From Shewanella schlegeliana (GTDB lineage: Bacteria > Pseudomonadota > Gammaproteobacteria > Enterobacterales > Shewanellaceae), in NCBI RefSeq assembly GCF_016765635.1, contig NZ_JAESVD010000019.1, forward strand, positions 1 to 34,720: a DNA stretch of 34,720 bases, written 5' to 3'. The notes beneath the pieces are model-generated. The model was not told where the DNA came from. It searched no databases and was given only the letters and a program-made list of their open reading frames with translations. Each line of letters starts with the position of its first letter. Position 1 is the stretch's first letter. The position numbers and the translations under genes were made by a program. Positions 33,142-34,720 of this stretch are shown here, one piece after another.

Positions 33142-33807
33142 ATGAGTAAAATCGATGAGCTAGTGTTTATTCATCAGGCTGTATCGCCATGTCATTTGGC
33201 TATTTTGGCCGAATCTATTGGTTTAAAGACTAGTGTAATAAAAAGTCCATCAGATCTTGTAATGGAAAATGGGGGGAATCGCTTCATGCTCGTTGCTCAA
33301 AAGGGGGCAGCCCTTGATAGTAAAGGGATCCCTTTAGTTGTAACTAGACTTGTACCTCAGTTTCCAATCGCTTTATATCAAGTTGAACGTGATACGTTAG
33401 ATCCTAAAGCTGCAATACTGCAGGGAATTAAGGGGATATTATATACCGATCAGGGAATGGATTTGCTATTAATTGGCTTACGTAAAATGATTGCTAACGA
33501 GCTTTGGTACGAGCGAAAGTTACTGAGTGACATACTTAATTATTTAGTTAAGCATTTAAATAGTGGCTCTGAGCCTTCGCAAGAAGGTGCGATGATGATT
33601 CAAATGCTAACCGAGCGTGAAAGAACCATTATTAAGCTAGTCTCAAGTGGAGCGCGTAATAAAGAGATTGGCCACCAACTCTGTATAAGTGAGCATACGG
33701 TAAAAGCACATATCTCATCGATTTTTAGAAAGACCCAGTCTCGTAATAGAGTTGAATTGTTACGTTGGATGCAAACTTACCAGAGCCTATTCGAACTATG
33801 CTCTTAA
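33142..33807 (+). CDS. LuxR-family regulator of the CsgD/VpsT type
   Basis: 221 residues. The N-terminal receiver-like domain (1-~120) lacks an evident phosphorylation Asp pocket. A helix follows with W122-Y-E-R125, in the position of the c-di-GMP motif W[FLM][TS]R of VpsT. The LuxR-type HTH is at ~155-213 (LTERERTIIKLVSSGARNKEIGHQL...SEHTVKAHISSIFRK). CsgD/VpsT proteins switch on biofilm matrix genes. The ATG at 33142 has AAGGAG 8 nt upstream; the upstream GTG (33061) would add 27 residues not seen in the family. No matrix or curli gene is visible in the window; the IS element lies ~850 bp downstream. Confidence 0.82.
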   Translation: MSKIDELVFIHQAVSPCHLAILAESIGLKTSVIKSPSDLVMENGGNRFMLVAQKGAALDSKGIPLVVTRLVPQFPIALYQVERDTLDPKAAILQGIKGILYTDQGMDLLLIGLRKMIANELWYERKLLSDILNYLVKHLNSGSEPSQEGAMMIQMLTERERTIIKLVSSGARNKEIGHQLCISEHTVKAHISSIFRKTQSRNRVELLRWMQTYQSLFELCS

Positions 33808-33873
33808 TTGCTGCCACTTAGATAGTGGAGTTCTACTTTGAGCTTAAATCAATACCGAAATCATATAGAAAAG

Positions 33874-33898
33874 AAAGGAAGTTTTAGCTCCCTTTTTT
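33874..33898 (+). terminator. Probable terminator of the CsgD-like gene
   Basis: AAAGGAAG and CTCCCTTT pair with one mismatch around a 6-nt loop; T continues to 33898. Weaker than the other terminators here. Confidence 0.55.
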
Positions 33899-34516
33899 GG
33901 TCTTACGGTTTGCTCCATTCTAACTTTATACTAGGTTAGCACGACTTAAATTGCTTGAAAAACTGTGGCATTGTTGGCTAAGTCAGCGAATAGATTACAG
34001 CATAGCCTAGCTTGCTGTAATTGCTGTGGAAAACATAGCCTTCATTGTTTGAAATATTATTAGACGTTCCTGCTTCATGTTAAATAAGTGCGAACACCTT
34101 TATAAATTATGGCTGCGATATTTCCTTAACTATACTGGCTCCGTTATGAAGAGGCTCATTTTGAGCTGAGGGGAGTGATTCGAATTGTTTTGAAACTGAA
34201 TCGAATGCTAATGCTCCTCCATTAAAGAATACAAGATGAAGTTCATTTCACTCTGAACTTACAGGCGAGATGCTCTACAAGGAGCGGATCACTAGTGAAG
34301 TATCTTAATTCACCTTGCTGCATATTTGTCGTGATAAGAAAAAGGCGACTTAATTTTTAATGGTGGTAAATACCCGATGTTTTTATCATTGTTTGCTTAT
34401 GATTTTTTGGGATTAATTATCGTCGATATTTAAATATTTTAGACTTTACTCTAGTTCGATGGGATTAGTAGTTAAGTGTTAAATGCTTAGTGTGGTGTTT
34501 CAAAGGGTGAGGATCT
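33899..34516. other. AT-rich non-coding region with clustered small hairpins
   Basis: About 620 bp with no recognised gene. Between 34154 and 34260 several stems cluster: GCTCA/TGAGC (34154-34158 with 34062+100 i.e. 34162-34166), GATTC/GAATC (34177-34181 with 34198-34202) and AAGTTCA/TGAACTT (34239-34245 with 34254-34260). They could be a structured leader, a small RNA or remnants. Confidence 0.4.
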
Positions 34517-34615
34517 ATGGCAAAAGCTAAATGTTTTAAACATATCGGACATTCACTCTGTTTATCAGCCATCCAAACAAACAGCGGCCATAGTGGTAAG
34601 CCCCTAGAACAGTAG
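34517..34615 (+). CDS. Small ORF running into the IS end, possibly a truncated gene
   Basis: 32 codons (MAKAKCFKHIGHSLCLSAIQ...) with GTGAGG four bases before the ATG. Its last codons and the stop fall at the apparent left end of the IS3-type element, so the natural 3' end may have been displaced. I do not recognise it. Chance is a real alternative for so short a frame. Confidence 0.25.
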   Translation: MAKAKCFKHIGHSLCLSAIQTNSGHSGKPLEQ

Positions 34616-34720
34616 ACACTTCATAGAGTTATACTTAACCAAAAATATGAGGTGTTACATGCGCGGAAAACGATATCCAGATGAGTTCAAAATAGAAGCT
34701 GTTAAACAAGTCACTGAGCG
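34605..34720 (+). mobile_element. Left end of an IS3-family insertion sequence (runs off right edge)
   Basis: The transposase OrfA start lies about 50 bp inside a leader beginning near tagaacagtagacacttcat. The exact left terminus is uncertain by ~10 bp because the right end is not in the window. Confidence 0.7.
34659..34720 (+). CDS. IS3-family transposase OrfA, N-terminal fragment
   Basis: The ATG at 34659 is preceded by GAGGTG. The visible residues MRGKRYPDEFKIEAVKQVTE are the typical opening of IS3-family OrfA proteins, which carry an HTH that binds the IS ends; OrfB with the DDE domain would follow outside the window. About 20 residues are visible, yet the KRYP.EFK.EAVK pattern is distinctive. 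Confidence 0.85.
   Translation, partial: MRGKRYPDEFKIEAVKQVTE

Overview
The window reads as a piece of a gammaproteobacterial chromosome, most likely a marine Shewanella. The evidence is the octaheme tetrathionate-reductase-type cytochrome with its DUF3373 porin and monoheme partner, a metJ-metB-metL-metF cluster with Met boxes, the uvrA / MFS / ssb neighbourhood, and the codon and base composition. The genus is inferred from gene content and protein resemblance. No search was run.

Layout. 1-7135 (minus): a type I secretion operon. Two ABC half-transporters are followed by a HlyD-type adaptor and then the first ~668 residues of a very large VCBS-repeat surface protein, which runs off the left edge. 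7425-11088 (minus): an extracytoplasmic electron-transfer operon encoding a monoheme cytochrome c, a DUF3373 outer-membrane porin and an octaheme cytochrome, ended by a clear terminator. 11493-13269: an SDR oxidoreductase divergent from a LysR regulator. 13477-15411: a TraF-like outer-membrane protein convergent with a TauE/SafE-type exporter. 15590-21023: the methionine regulon. metJ is divergent from metB-metL, then comes metF, with tandem 8-bp Met boxes at both control regions. A ~268-bp MITE-like palindromic repeat lies between metL and its terminator. 21198-23002: an RcsF-like lipoprotein, a small CWC-type cysteine-rich protein and an EamA permease. 23373-26426 (minus): DEAD-box helicase DeaD/CsdA and an M28 lipoprotein peptidase. 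26516-29679 (minus): uvrA with a LexA box and a small membrane protein of unknown function behind it. 29945-32007: a YajR-like MFS transporter and ssb. 32081-34720: an AT-rich, gene-poor stretch around one CsgD/VpsT-like LuxR-family regulator, ending in the left end of an IS3-family element.

Most of the window is core metabolism and repair. The unusual parts are these: the secretion locus, whose ABC pair has no canonical catalytic site on paper and whose substrate carries a 21-copy hexanucleotide tract; the MITE behind metL; the RcsF homologue; the variant c-di-GMP motif in the CsgD-like regulator; and the IS-interrupted right end.
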